Assembly (NCBI GenBank): GCA_037953745.1
Contig: JBAKBP010007396.1
Span: 36,405 to 100,404 of the forward strand
DNA length: 64,000 bases
From: Lithodes maja
Lineage: Eukaryota > Arthropoda > Malacostraca > Decapoda > Lithodidae
Direction: 5' to 3'
This document shows, one piece after another, positions 1 through 11,029 of the stretch; the first letter of the stretch is position 1; every line of letters starts with the position of its first letter. Both the position numbers and the translations under genes were made by a program. The notes below the pieces were generated by a model, which was not told where the DNA came from, did not search any database, and saw only the letters and a list, made by a program, of their open reading frames with translations.

Positions 1-840
1 CTCCTATGGATCGGCTCCTGCCGCTCCCGCGTACCATTCGCAGTCAATTCGGACACTGGGTTGCTCGGGGCACGCTCTCTGCGGCTGTGCCCTGGCCCGC
101 CCCCCCACCGACGATCTGGGTAGACACGGATGCGTCGAGCGAGGTCGGGTGAGGTTACCCATCAAACCTGGGCTGTCGACTTCCCGGCAGATGGGTGGGA
201 CTCACGCCCCTTCCCCGTCTATGCCCTCGACCTGTTGGTTCCTTTGTTCCTCCTGAGGGACCACGCGCTGGCCCTTCGGGGACAGTCGGTGGCCTTCGGG
301 ATGGACACTCTGACAGCTGTCCACTGTTTCCTTATGCGGGGGTCCTCCAGGTCATTGACTCTATTGGAGATCTCCGTGAAGTTGTTCTTCCTCGCGGACC
401 GACACCCCTTCTCCCTGCATGCCTCCTCCCTGCCCGGGCCTGCCACCCTGTGGGCGGACGCTCTGTCACGAAGACTGGGCGTTCTTGTAGAATGGGCAAT
501 GCAACGGACTGTGTTTGACGACCTCGCGGCTTCCTGGGGTGTTCCGGAGGTCGCCTTGTTCGCATCGGAGGTGCTGCGCCAGTTGCCTCGGTACCTCGCA
601 CTCCGGAGGGGGGTCCGGACGCTTTCATGGTAGACTGGAACAGGTGGCGGTCGATATCCACATTTCCGCCGCCAGACGCACTGTTGCTGTGCGATGTCCT
701 CGCGAGGCTGCGGCTGTCCCGCGGCAGCGTCTGGTTCCTCGCGCCTCTGTGGCCGGCACGGGCTTGGTCCGCCCAGTTGACGCGGTGGTGCCCGAGTCCG
801 GTCCCTCTACCTGTCTCCGACTTCCCCTTGCTCTAGGTTG
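1..840 (+). pseudogene. DIRS-type retrotransposon pol, RNase H end (5' truncated by window edge)
   Basis: This is the C-terminal part of a DIRS-like reverse transcriptase/RNase H polyprotein. The first strand of RNase H reads IWVDTDASSEVG at 114-149, then the frame shifts and hits stops. From about 190 the frame starting at 130 gives GMDTLTAVHCFL and GSSRSLTLLEIS, then WADALSR and EWAMQRTVFDDLAASWG, VALFASE and LPRYLAL. That order (DN-type motif, ADALSR, then the FxxLxxxxGxPxVxLFAS tether) is characteristic of DIRS1-group elements. The stretch after 627 (frame of 627) continues with DWNRW...FPP and then a tryptophan/proline-rich tail. At least two frameshifts and a TGA at 148 mean the copy is dead. 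GC content is far higher than the flanking DNA. Family assignment is by motif order only. Confidence 0.72.
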
Positions 841-1859
841 GGGCCCTGCGGCCCTCATTGGCCTTCGCATCGTGGATGTTCATGAGGCACGGTGGCTCCC
901 AGTCCACGGACGGGACCTGTCTGCCTTCCTGAAGCGTTCCTGGCCGACTTCTCCTTGGGGGACTTACGGGTCCCGCTGGAGGTCTTTTCCTAGGTGGTTA
1001 CAGGACACTCGCCCGACAGTTGGCTCTCCTTCCCTCGTCCTCCACTCCTTATTTCACCTCTTCCGTACACGTCACTTTCACGTCGACGCTATACGTAACC
1101 ACTTGTCTACCGTCCGGGGGGGGTCTTTGAGTCCGTCGCTGGGCTGGTCGTTCCGCCGCAGGAGCTGGATTCCTTCATGCCGGCTGCCTTCCGGGAACGC
1201 CCGCCTCCGCACCAGGTCCCTCCACAGTGGGATCTGGGGTGGGCTCTGGGCCTTCTGGCTTCACCCTCGTATACACGGGCCGCTACACCGGTTCCGTTGC
1301 TCGGGCGTACACTCTTCCTTGTCGCTCTGACCACTGGGGATCGGGTGTCTGCACTAGCGGCATTGTCACGGCCCCGGGTCTGCGTGCGATTCTCCCCGTC
1401 CTTGCATGGCGTCACGTTCGCCTCCTCCCCTCTTTTTGTTGCCATGAATAAGAGGGAGACCCACGTTTTCCGGCCTTTCCCCGTCCAGGCTTTCCGGCGT
1501 GGGCGTACTCGCCATGTGTTGTGCCCGGTGTCAGCCTTGCACTCCTCTGTTTCGTCTGTGGCGCCGCCTTCGGGTACTGCTGTGTGGGTGTCTCCTCGGA
1601 CAGGTGGGTGGCTCTCGCAGGTGCAGATGGGACGCCACATTTGTCGGACCATTTGTGCCAGTAACCCTGTTTGTAGGGTTTCTGCGCACGATGTGCGAAC
1701 CTTTGCTGCCCCTTCCGGTTCCTGCAGCATCGATCCTTACCTGCCGTCGCCTCAGCGGTTTTGTGGTCTTCTATCAATTCCTTCATCTCCTCCTACCTCT
1801 CCATGTCCAGTGTTCGACCCACTCGGCTGGTGATGGCTCTCGGGGGTCGTGTTTCCTAG
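840..1859 (+). pseudogene. DIRS-type tyrosine recombinase
   Basis: Tyrosine recombinase of the DIRS element, which would integrate the circular DNA intermediate. The N-terminal core-binding part is in the frame of 515 (SWPTSPWGTYGSRWRSF to NHLSTVRG, about 934-1120). The catalytic part is in the frame of 1177. The first catalytic Arg lies in GDRVSALAALSR (codon 1342-1344), and the H-x-x-R box is HDVR (His 1687-1689, Arg 1696-1698). The frame then slips again, and the nucleophile Tyr is in VLWSSINSFISSYLS (TAC 1794-1796, frame 3), ending LGG..S at TAG 1857-1859. All four signature residues are therefore present, but in different frames. Two frameshifts at least; a decayed copy. Directly downstream is T-rich DNA with a G-tract (1930-1942), then the inverted arms at 2294-2817. 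Confidence 0.74.
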
Positions 1860-2293
1860 TGCTCTGGCGAAGATACCTGGTCTCACCCCCTTGTCCCTCG
1901 TTCTTTTCCTTTGTTTTATTTGACAAAGGGGTGGGGGGGGGGGTATGGGTTTGCAACACTTGATTGCAAGTTTGGGATTATGTATGGTTACAGTACATAA
2001 GTGTTTTTGCCACATTGAAAATTGTGTTTTGTTATTGTGTTCACTGTTTTTGTTGGTTTTGGAAGAAAAGGGATTTTGGGTACAGTACCTTTTTGGTTTA
2101 AGACAAGTCTATGTTTTTGCATTACTATGAATGACGGGCATGTGTTAAAACTGTTCTTTTTAGCTACTCCTCGGTTTTTCACTCTTTTATTAAACTCTCT
2201 TGTTTAAATTGTCTTTGTCATTCATAATTTTGTTTTATGTATTGTTTTTTTTGGTATGTTGGGCTTGGATGTCCTCCTCCTATTTGTTATGCA
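1860..2293. other. T-rich non-coding 3' region of the DIRS element
   Basis: No gene. A G homopolymer near 1930-1942 is followed by a T-rich stretch with no convincing protein. It probably is the 3' untranslated part of the DIRS element above, because the terminal arms follow it immediately. Confidence 0.45.
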
Positions 2294-2817
2294 GCCTTGA
2301 CGTTGGATTTGCCAAGACTACTAACAAATTGGGAGGTTTGACGTACCTCCCAACCTACCAAATAGGAAAACCTACTATTTGGTAGTAGTCTTGGAAAATC
2401 CAACGTACATAATACCTTCCCTCACGCCGGACCCCTGCCCATCCGCGTTCTTCTGCTGACGTGAGATGTGATGACAAGAGAGGGTCGCTCATGCGCACGT
2501 TCGACAGGGATCTGCACATGACGGAACACAGGATGGGCCTTAAGCGGTAACTAAGGTAAACCCCTTTTTCTTCTCTTCTATACTTTTTTCACCTTCGGTG
2601 GTAGTTTTGGTTAATGTACAAAGTCTCCTAGAGCAAGATAAGGAGTAGACTCTAGAAGTTTTTTTTTTAAACGCGGTTGGAATGACGACATAGCAGTCAA
2701 AATAGACAAGTCGTCATTGCAATTAGGTTAATAGCCTTGACGTTGGATTTTCCAAGACTACTACCAAATAGTAGGTTTTCCTATTTGGTAGGTTGGGAGG
2801 TACGTCAAACCTCCCAA
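2294..2817. repeat. Inverted 78-bp arms around a 333-bp spacer; probable DIRS 3' terminus
   Basis: Positions 2329-2406 are the exact reverse complement of 2740-2817 (78 bp). In addition, 2294-2320 repeats the start of the second arm in direct orientation (GCCTTGACGTTGGATTT), so the first arm also forms its own hairpin. The spacer 2407-2739 is non-coding. DIRS elements are known to end with an internal complementary region, the right inverted terminal repeat, then the terminus; this plan matches, and the block lies just after the recombinase gene. An unrelated fold-back MITE is the alternative, since the left end of the DIRS copy is outside the window. Confidence 0.6.
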
Positions 2818-2867
2818 TATAGGCCTACTGTATATTTGTTCTTATATTTATCTTTATTTATTAATAA

Positions 2868-5815
2868 ATAGGAGCTTTGAATGTGCGTGGATGTAGTACG
2901 AATGAGAAGCGAGAGGATATTGGAAGGTTATTTGAAAGAAGGATGTATGATGTCCTTGCACTGAATGAAACAAAGATGAAAGGAGAGGGAGAAGTGGATT
3001 TTGGAAACGTGATAGGTAGAAAGTCTGGAGTAGACGAGGGAGTCAGGGGGAAAGAAGGAGTGGCTATTATTGTGAAGGAGGAGTTGAGAGAGTTTTATAA
3101 AAGAGTGGAAAGAGGTGTCATCAAGGCTAATGTGGGTGAGAATGCGGTTTAAGGGTGAAAGGTGGGTTTTTGTAAGTGCGTATGGACCAGGAAGTGAAAG
3201 AGTTAGACGAGGTAGAGGGTTTCTGGGAGGATTTGAGAGATTGTCTACAAGGGTTTGATGAAAATGAAAATGTTATAGTTTTAGGGGACCTAAATGCTAG
3301 GGTAGGAAATGAGCCTGTTGAGGGAGTCATCGGTAGTTTTGGTGTGGATGGTGTAAACGAGAGTGGAGAAAGACTGAAAAATGTATGTGAAGAGTGTAGA
3401 TTGAGTGTAGGTAATACGTTCTTCAAAAAAAGGCGTATACACAAGTACACCTGGCATAGACTTGTGAGGGGAGAGATTGTAGAGAGGGCATTGATGGATT
3501 ATGTGCTGGTGACAAGGGAAAGATTGTGTAGACTGCTGGATGTGAATGTGATGAGAGGTGAGGCGGAGGGTATGTCAGATCATTACCTGGTGGAGGGAAA
3601 GCTAAGAGGTAAGAGTTACAGGAGAATAAGAGACAAGCGTGAAGTAAGAGAGGTAATAAAAGTTAGTGAGTTAGAGAAGAGTGAAAAAGAGAGGGAGTAC
3701 AAGGAAAGACTAAATGAAAAGTGGATGGAAGTGAGAGAGATGGAAGAGAGAGAAGTAGAGGTTGAATGGCAACAGTTTAAGGAAGGAGTGAAAGCAAGTG
3801 CAGAGGTAGTATGTGGCAAAAGGAAAGTAGGAGGCAGAGGTATCAGGAAGGGAAGCGAGTGGTGGAATGATACGGTGAGAAAGGCAGTTGAGGAGAAGAG
3901 ACAGTGTTTTGAGAGGGTTTTACAGGATGGTAGTGTTGAGGTATGAGAGAGGTACAAGGAGAAAAGGAGAGAGGCAAAACGGAAAATTAGAGAAGCTAAA
4001 AAAGATGCAAACGAAAGGTGGGGCCAAAGGCTGAGTGAGAATTTTGAAGAACGAAAGAAGATGTTCTGGAAGGAGGTAAATAAAGTAAGGAAAGGAGGAC
4101 AAAAGAGGGAAGAGTCAGTGAAAGATGAAAATGGAGAATTACTAGTGGAACCAGTTGAAGTGAGGAAAAGATATGCCGAGTATTTTGAATCTTTGTTAAA
4201 TACAAGAGATGGAAGAGAAGCAGTGATTGAAGCAGAGGTGGATGGAGATAGGTTACCCAGGCCACCCAGGTGGCAGGGAATGAATGAAAGGATTGAGGAA
4301 AATGAGGTGAAAGAAGCAGTGAAACAAATGAGAGCGGGAAAAGCAGAAGGTTTGGATGGTATTGCTGTGGAGTGTATAAAGAAGGGTGGAGATGTGATAA
4401 TAGATTGGTTGGTGAGACTTTTCAACGTGTGCTTTGTTGTGTCAAGGGTACCAATAGACTGGAAGAGTGCATGTATTGTGCCGTTGTACAAGGGGAAGGG
4501 AGATCGGCAGGAGTGTTCAAGTTATAGAGGTATTAGTTTATTGTCAGTGGTTGGAAAGCTGTATGGCAGGGTGTTGATAGAGAGGATAATAAAGTGTACG
4601 GAAGTTGCAATAGGAGAAGAACAGTGCGGTTTTAGGAGGGGAAGAGGTTGCGTGGATCAGATGTTTGCAGTAAGACAGTTATGCGAGAAGTATTTAGAGA
4701 AGCATAAGGAGATATTTTGGGCTTTTATGGACTTGGAAAAAGCGTATGATCGTGTGGACCGTGAAGCAATGTGGAAGGTGTTAAGGATTTATGAAATAGG
4801 AGGAAATTTGTTAGAAGCAGTTAAGAGTTTTTATGAAGGGAGCAGAGCATGTGTGAGAGTAGGAAATTGTGAGTTGAGTGAATGGTTTGAGGTAAAGGTA
4901 GGTTTGCGACAGGGATGTGTAATGTCACCATGGCTGTTTAATATGTTTATGGATGGTGTGGTGAGGGAGGTGAAAAGGAGAACTATGGGAAGAGGATTGG
5001 GTTTAGTAGGAAAGAATGGTAGAGATTGGGAGTTGAATCAGTTGCTGTTCGCTGATGACACAGCATTGGTGGCGGATTCTGATGAGAAACTGCAGCGGGT
5101 AGTCAAAGAGTTTGCTGTGGTTTGTGGAAGGAGGAAACTGAAGGTGAACGTCAATAAAAGTAAAGTAATGGTGTGTAATAGGGGAGAGCATAGGGTGAAT
5201 CTAGATGTGAGGCTGGATGGGGAAATATTGGAACAAGTAGAGTGTTTTAAATATCTAGGAGGAACGATAAGCAGGAGTGGAGGTATGGAAGTGGAGGTAA
5301 AACAGAGAGTGTGTGAAGGAAGGAAGGTTTTCGGAGCAATGGGAAGTATGTGGAAGACGAGAAATCTCGGAGTGCAAGTAAAAAGTGCACTGTATCAAGG
5401 AATTGTTGTGCCAACAGTGATGTATGGGGCTGAGACATGGGCTCTGAAGAAAAAGGAGAAAAGAGGGCTGGATGTGATGGAGATGAGCTGCTTGAGGAGT
5501 ATGTGTGGAGTTACTCGTAGAGACAGATTGAGGAATGAAGAGATACGTAGGAGAGTGGGGCAGCAGGAACATTTGTCAGCCAGAGTGGACAGAAGGGTGC
5601 TGAGCTGGTATGGTCATGTTGAACGAATGGGAGATGAAAGGCTTACAAAGAGAATATGTGAGTCAGGTACAAGGGGAGATAGAAGGGCAGGAAAACCCCC
5701 ATTGAGATGGAGAGACTGTGTAAGAAAGGCTTTGGATGATAGAGGAATGACTATAGATCAGGCAGGGGAAGTGGTGGTGGACAGGAGTGAATGGAGAATG
5801 CTTGTGAATAGTTGA
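2868..5815 (+). pseudogene. RTE-A: RTE-type LINE ORF2, endonuclease plus reverse transcriptase
   Basis: Non-LTR retrotransposon polyprotein. The apurinic-like endonuclease starts right at IGALNVRGC (2868), contains VLGDLNARVG (about 3280-3310) and ends with the SDHY box (about 3575). The reverse transcriptase has LYKGKGD..., QCGFRRGRGCVDQ, FMDLEKAYDRVD, LRQGCVMSPWLFN and the catalytic box FADDTALV (about 5050). The C-terminal part has VECFKYLGGTIS, MYGAETWAL and LSWYGHVERM, a signature of RTE-like elements without RNase H. Defects: a frameshift near 3135, a second near 3210, and a single nonsense codon at 3944 (TGA where a Trp fits), after which the same frame runs open to 5815. The copy begins exactly at the endonuclease start, so it is 5' truncated. 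Exact clade (RTE versus a sister such as Proto2) is not certain. Confidence 0.85.
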
Positions 5816-6206
5816 GTGAACACGTGGTCATTTGGAGTAAGGGGTCGGGTGCAAGTTCGACTAGATAATAGTCCATCAGGCGCCTGGCCCGGGGGGACGA
5901 TTAATATGAAGGGTGTGCCTGGAAGTGTGGTGGGAGGGCTTGTGGCTTTGGCTCCGCTGCATGTCTGCCTGCCGAGATCGGAACCTCTCCGGGTGGTCAG
6001 GGGCCGGGGGAGTGCTGGAGCAACCTTTGGTAACCCTGGTCTCTGGGTCTTCTCCTGGGTGACCTGGATGTGTGTGAGTTTGTGTTTTTTATCTGTGTTT
6101 ATTTTTTGTTTTATGTTGTTTTTGTGTTTTCCCTGTTCTTGCTCTGTCTTGAGTCGGCTACCCCCAAAATGGGGATTGGGCCTGAGCATATAGATAGATA
6201 GATAGA
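5816..6206 (+). mobile_element. RTE-A 3' UTR with (TAGA)n tail
   Basis: The 3' untranslated end of the preceding LINE. It closes with a short conserved end, GTCTTGAGTCGGCTACC to GGGCCTGAGCATATAG, followed by four GATA units (6190-6206). Similar ends, some inverted, occur at 14465-14520, 22002-22080 and 24034-24100, so this tail is a useful tag for the family in the window. Confidence 0.75.
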
Positions 6207-6814
6207 TTAATCATATATCATACAGTGGAGCACCGAAAATGAGCAAAAATAATGAAAGACTTGAAATCAAACTAGAAAACACAAACAAACAAGTGAATCC
6301 AATGAATCCGATATCAGAAAGTCACTTGCGCAATTTACGGCCGCCATCTTTAATGCCGTCAACATTAGCCAGATGCTATAAGTCCACCCGCCTTTTACTT
6401 GCTTATTTGTGCCAGAATCTCTTATCTCTCACGTTTATTATGGCCTCTAGTGCATTCAGTGATAGGGATGGTGTGCCTGGTGGTAATGATGAAAGAATTG
6501 AAAGCCCTGACCATGAAAACCGTCCAGTCAAGTGCCATGTCTGACGAAAGCCGCGGAAACGATGAAGAATTAGGCTAGCCTATGCTAAATATGATAATGG
6601 TTTCAAATAAAGTCTATGTGGTAAGTAATATCCTCATATGTATTTTTATATTTTCTTAATATATATTTATTGGATGTAGGCTTATTTAAGGGGAGAAATG
6701 GGTACTTGGGTGATGAAAAGTTGGGACCTGGGAACCAACTTATTAAGTTCCATTATCGCGGTTCTCGTTATCGCCGCTAATTATCGGCACCTATTAGGTG
6801 TGATAACGGAGGGT
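6207..6814. other. No recognisable gene
   Basis: A 101-codon frame at 6239-6544 contains no motif I recognise. It lacks splice-like boundaries that would favour an exon. The rest is AT-rich. The end of RTE-B begins at 6815. Confidence 0.4.
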
Positions 6815-7483
6815 TGAGTGTATCTATCTATTGCCTGACGCCGCGATCCACGAAGGGGTGGCCACAAACGAACCGCCCCCATGCACCTCTGTCCTCAGTC
6901 AGTCGACGCCCCTCCCCCCCAACCAGCACCGCCTTCGTTCATGTATTTCCTCACTCCATCCTTCCACCTCTCATTCGGTCTACCTCTCCCTCTCTGTCCC
7001 TCCACCTCACTCTCGTACACCCTCTTAGTCATTTTCTCGCTTTCCATACATTCCATATGGCCGAACCATCTCAAATTGTTCCTTTTCACACTTTCCAGCA
7101 CATCTACCTCCACACCACACCTCCTTCTTACTTTAGTCTGTCTATCCCTCCATGTAACTCCGCACACACTTCTTAAGTAATTCATTTCCACTGCTCTCAC
7201 TCTTGGTCTGAGTCTCTCAACCAACGTCCATGCTTCGCTTCCGTAAGTCAGTGTCGGGATTACCACACTGTCATGCAAGGACTTCTTCACTTCCATACTG
7301 ACCACCTTATTTCTTGTTACTGCTTTCAGCGTTCCTACAACCCTCTTTCCCTGTTGTACCCTCTCCCGCACTTCTTCATCCATAGTCCCATCTTTACTCA
7401 ACACACTGCCCAGATACTTAAAAGAGTTGACTATCTCCATAGCCTGACCGTTCAGCTTCACCTCACACTCTGTGACTTCTTAC
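6815..7483 (-). pseudogene. RTE-B LINE, C-terminal part and (TAGA)n tail
   Basis: Last part of a second RTE-type LINE, read right to left. The frame 7461-6895 gives IVNSFKYLGSVLSKDG, VVIPTLTYGSEAWTL, MNYLRSVCGVTWRDR and LRWFGHMECM, parallel to RTE-A but clearly a different family. The upstream residues VTECEVKLNGQ directly continue the RTE-B reverse transcriptase fragment that stops at 10226, so 7484-10225 is an insertion. On the plus strand the 3' end begins with (TATC)n and TTGCCTGACGCCGCG at 6820-6845. That end is shared with the SINE at 29428-29809. Confidence 0.8.
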
Positions 7484-8526
7484 AGTTTCTTACAGTAGAT
7501 CCTCTGGAAAAAGGCAAACTAGGCCTGTGTATCCAGCTCAGTGCCAGTACTTGCACTGCTGCGGTCGTTCACGGTGTTGGCGGCGGCGGTAGCAGATGCA
7601 ACATTTTTACTATTCTGTATTTTTGCTTTATAATCAAACTTCAAATCTTGTTTTCCCCATGCTTTATCAAGATTACTTTCAAACTTCCTTATTGATTCGG
7701 AATCGACTACATACTGGGGCAGTGCATTCCACTCATTTACCACTCTATCACAAAATTAGTTCTTTGCCTTTTCAAGCCTATTTCTTTCTTTGTAAATTTT
7801 CTTAGTGTCCTCTCGTTCTTGCTCCCTCCCGCATCAAGAAGATACCTTCACACACATCCTCATCATACATTCCTGACACTATCTTAAATGTCTCTATCAT
7901 ATCCCCTCTCTTTCTCCTATATGCCAGTGTCGGAAGCCCCAGTGTCCTCAACCTCTGCTCATAGCCCGCGTTCTTCAACGTTGGTACCAGCTTGCTAGCT
8001 CTCCTCTGCCCACTGCTTCTATATCCTTTATCATATATGGAGCCCACACCTGGTTCGCATATTCCAGGTGCGGCCTAACCAGCGCTGTACCTGAATATTT
8101 CTTCGTCAAGTGACACAAATGTCCTCCTTATCAGCCCTACAATTCTATTGGCTTTGTTTATCTTTTCCACTAAATGTTCTGAGAAATGTAACTTATTGTC
8201 TATCACTACTCCTATATCCTTTTCTGCATTAACTTCCTCCATCGCTTCATACATACTGTATCCTACCTTGTCTATCTTGCTTGTCCCAATCCGCATGTAC
8301 TTGCATTTTTTTGGATGAAAAGGCATTAACCAATGCTCAGACCATCCCTTCATGCCCTCCACATCTCTTTGAAGCAAACCCACATCTTCCTTACTCCTCA
8401 CTCTTCTATACAGCTTAGTGTCATCCGCATACAGGTATATCTCACTTCCATTAGTTATAACTTCAGGTAAGTCGTTGATAAATATAACGAACAGTAGTGG
8501 TCCCAACACGATCCCTGAGGTACCCC

Positions 8527-8528
<2 letters not shown>
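7484..8528 (-). pseudogene. L2-A: L2/CR1-type LINE, downstream half of reverse transcriptase to 3' end
   Basis: Continues the L2 reverse transcriptase interrupted at 9773. It reads GVPQGS (with a 1-base slip), LGPLLFVIFINDLPE, the catalytic LYADDTKLY, then GVVIDNKLHFSEHL, RRKRGDMIETFKIVSG and finally VVNEWNALPQYVVDS. The 3' end carries two CTGTAAGAA units at 7484-7505, the same tail seen in the plus-strand L2 copy ending at 21078. Both copies share the same break right after TRGH, which suggests a common source copy already lacking two bases there. No RNase H. Clade call rests on motif layout. Confidence 0.8.
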
Positions 8529-8567
<39 letters not shown>

Positions 8568-9772
8568 GATTGAGGGAGGCAAAAGGCATAACTGCCTATA
8601 GCGAGTGCCTCCCCCATAGTTGAAAGAGTGACAGGGCCAAAATCAAGGGACGTTCGAGCCAAAATGCCTGGACACACGGAGTTTGAAGCAATTTAAGTCA
8701 TAGGAAGAGGGAAAGACTGATTCTGGGAGAGAGTTCCAGAGCTCAGATGTTGAGTAGAAGAAAGTTTGAGAGTAACGTTTCACTCTTGGGTTGGAGAGTT
8801 GCACAGAGTAGGGGTGGGATTGAGTTGCAAGACGGGTACCACGTGCCCTACGTAAAGGAGGTGGTATGCACTGGGATAGCTCTGAGGAACACTGATTATT
8901 ATAGTAGCGATAGAATAGCGAGAGAGATGCAACATTGCGGCGGAGACAGAGAGATTGCAGAGAGTTGGTGAGTGGACGGGAGTTAATGATACGAAAGGCC
9001 TTCCTTTCAACTTTGTCTAGGAGAGCGGTGTGAGAGGAACCTCCCCACACATGTGAACAATACTCAATACAAGGGCGCACTATGCCCCTGTACAGAGCAA
9101 GAAGCTGTGCAGGGGAAAAGAACCCCCTAAGGCGGTTGAGCACACCCAGCTTCTGGGAGGCTGCCTTAGCAAGACTGGTAATATGGTCCTTCCAAATGAG
9201 AGCAGAAGAAAAAGAGACACCAAGAATATTGAGAGAAGGTGAAGGGTTGATTTTTGTATTGTTGAAGAATAAGGGATAGTCCGCTGGGAGATCCTGACGG
9301 GTAGATAGATGGAGAAATTGGGTTTTGGAAGCATTAAAGTTAACAAGGTTTTCTCTGCCCCAATTGGAAATAGTATTTAGATCAGAATTTAAGAGTTCTA
9401 TGGCTTCATTACGTTTGTCGTTGAGGGATTGCTGGCTGGGGCGTTCTGAAAAATTAATGGAGTAGTGTAAGGTTGAGTCGTCTGCGTATGAATGGATGGG
9501 AATTAAGGTACAGTTAAGGAGATCATTTATAAAAATTAGAAAGAGAATAGGAGATAGGACAGAGCCCTGAGGAACACCGGAGTTTATAGGGTGAGGAAGT
9601 GAACAATGGCCGTCCACAACCGCAGCTATGGAACGGCCGGAAAGGAAATTAGAGACAAAGGCACAGATGGAGGGATAGAAACCGAAGGAGGGTAGTTTAG
9701 AAATTAAAGATTTATGCCAGACTCTATCGAAGGCTTTCGATATGTCTAGTGCAATAGAAAAAGTAATTTCCC
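8529..9772 (-). pseudogene. JK-1: jockey-like LINE, 5' truncated, with A35 tail
   Basis: A jockey-like LINE read right to left: ALDISKAFDRVWH, PSFGFYPSICAFVSNFLSG, SGVPQGSVLSPILFLIFIND, catalytic HSYADDSTLHY, LNILGVSFSS, LYRGIVRPCIEYCSHVWGG and WNSLPESVFPSSYDLN. It is open from the insertion point to the stop at 8643 without a break. The 3' UTR and an A tail of 35 (T tract 8529-8563) end exactly inside the L2-A motif between GWRE and GVPQGS. It is therefore younger than L2-A. It was 5' truncated on insertion, as is usual for LINEs. I could not see a clear target duplication. Confidence 0.82.
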
Positions 9773-10225
9773 TCCACCCCGAGCCTATTCCATTCACCAG
9801 TACCCTCTGTCTCCGATCTTTCAAGAAGGCTTCTATCCATTTCACACATTTCTCCCCTATATTATAGCTTCTAACTTTCTCTATTAACCTTTTATGTGGG
9901 ACCTTATCGAAGGCCTTCATAAAATCGCAATATACCACGTCTATAACATCACCATCCTCCAGAATTTGCATCCAATCATCTACCACCATAATTAGCTGTA
10001 GTACTGTCGACCTCCCCGGCAAGAATCCGAACTGTCTCTCACTGAAAAGTTGGTTTGATTTCATATGCTCCATTATTCCTTCTCTAATTACCGTTTCCAT
10101 TAGTTTACACACAACACTTGTCAAACTGACTGGTCTATAATGTCCTGGGTCATTTCTCTTTCCCTTCTTAAAAATAGCCGTTATGTTTGCCTCCCTCCAG
10201 TCCATTGGGATTTGTCCCCTTTCGA
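9773..10225 (-). pseudogene. L2-A: upstream half of reverse transcriptase
   Basis: First part of the L2-type LINE inserted in RTE-B. It starts abruptly at PMDWREANITAIFKKGKR and continues with HYRPVSLTSVVCKLME, RQFGFLPGRSTVLQL and VVYCDFMKAFDKVPHK, stopping at GSGWREI. These are the finger and palm motifs of an L2/CR1 reverse transcriptase. The missing endonuclease shows 5' truncation at insertion. By chance it is in frame with both the flanking RTE-B and the inserted JK-1 sequence, giving a misleading 674-codon hybrid reading frame (8643-10667). Confidence 0.82.
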
Positions 10226-11029
10226 AGACCATAACCTTGCACTTCCCCGCATTTACCTTTAAATTCCGTTTTTCGCACACTGTTCCAAACTCATTTACCA
10301 GACCCTGCAACTCCCATTCATTATCACTCATCAGAACTTTATCATCCGCAAACAGCAGTATAGGTAGCTTCCACTCAATTCCCTCCCTTTTCAGCGATAC
10401 ACCAACATTCACTGCTCTTGATAGTATTTCTTTCATGACTCCATCCATATATACAGTAAACAACCACGGGGACATCACACACCCCTGTTTCAAACCAACA
10501 TTCAGGTCAAAGAACTCGCTCTGCTCACTTTCCACACGTACTGCCGCCTTTGCACCTTCATACATGCTCTTCACTGCTTTCAGCAACTTGCCATCTACTC
10601 CGTATATTCTAAGTACTTTCCACAAACCTTCTCTATCCACTCTGTCATAGGCCTTCTCCAAGTCCATAAAGGCAACCTACACCTTTTGTTGCTTCTCCAG
10701 ATATTTCTCCACAACACAATTCAGGGTAAAATTCTGATCTAGACATCCTCTTCCCTTCCTAATACCTCCCTGCTCGTCGCCTATATGCATTTCTCCGTTC
10801 TCACTCTCTCAATCACTGCCCTACTGTATACCTTTCCTACTACGCTTAGAAGACATATTCCTCGGTGGTTACCACACACTCCTCTTTCCTCTTTGCCCTT
10901 ATATAGGGGGACTATTATGCCAGTCTTCCAGTCATCGTGTGGACTCCCTTTCTCCCATGCTAGTTTGCACATTTTCCATACCCATTCGATCACTATCTCA
11001 CCACCATACCTCAACATTTCCCCACACTA
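10226..11029 (-). pseudogene. RTE-B LINE, reverse transcriptase core
   Basis: RTE-type reverse transcriptase: IIVPLYKGKEERGV, HRGICLLSVVGKVY, GGIRKGRGCLDQ, MDLEKAYDRVDREGLWKVL, LKQGCVMSPWLFTVYMD and LLFADDKVLMSD. There is an in-frame stop just before AFMDLEKAYD (near 10674) and a frameshift near 10785. It ends at KVMVFERG, where L2-A begins, and its upstream end at about 11030 is where L2-C begins. Confidence 0.8.

Noticed and set aside
3616..4491. 291-codon minus-strand Ser/Phe-rich frame
   Set aside because: Antisense of RTE-A; purine-rich coding strand leaves the antisense frame open.
6239..6544. 101-codon frame before RTE-B
   Set aside because: No motif, no splice-like boundaries and no similarity to other sequence in the window; not enough to call a gene.
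8643..10667. 674-codon minus-strand 'reverse transcriptase'
   Set aside because: Not one gene: RTE-B, L2-A and JK-1 pieces joined by nested insertion, in the same frame by chance.
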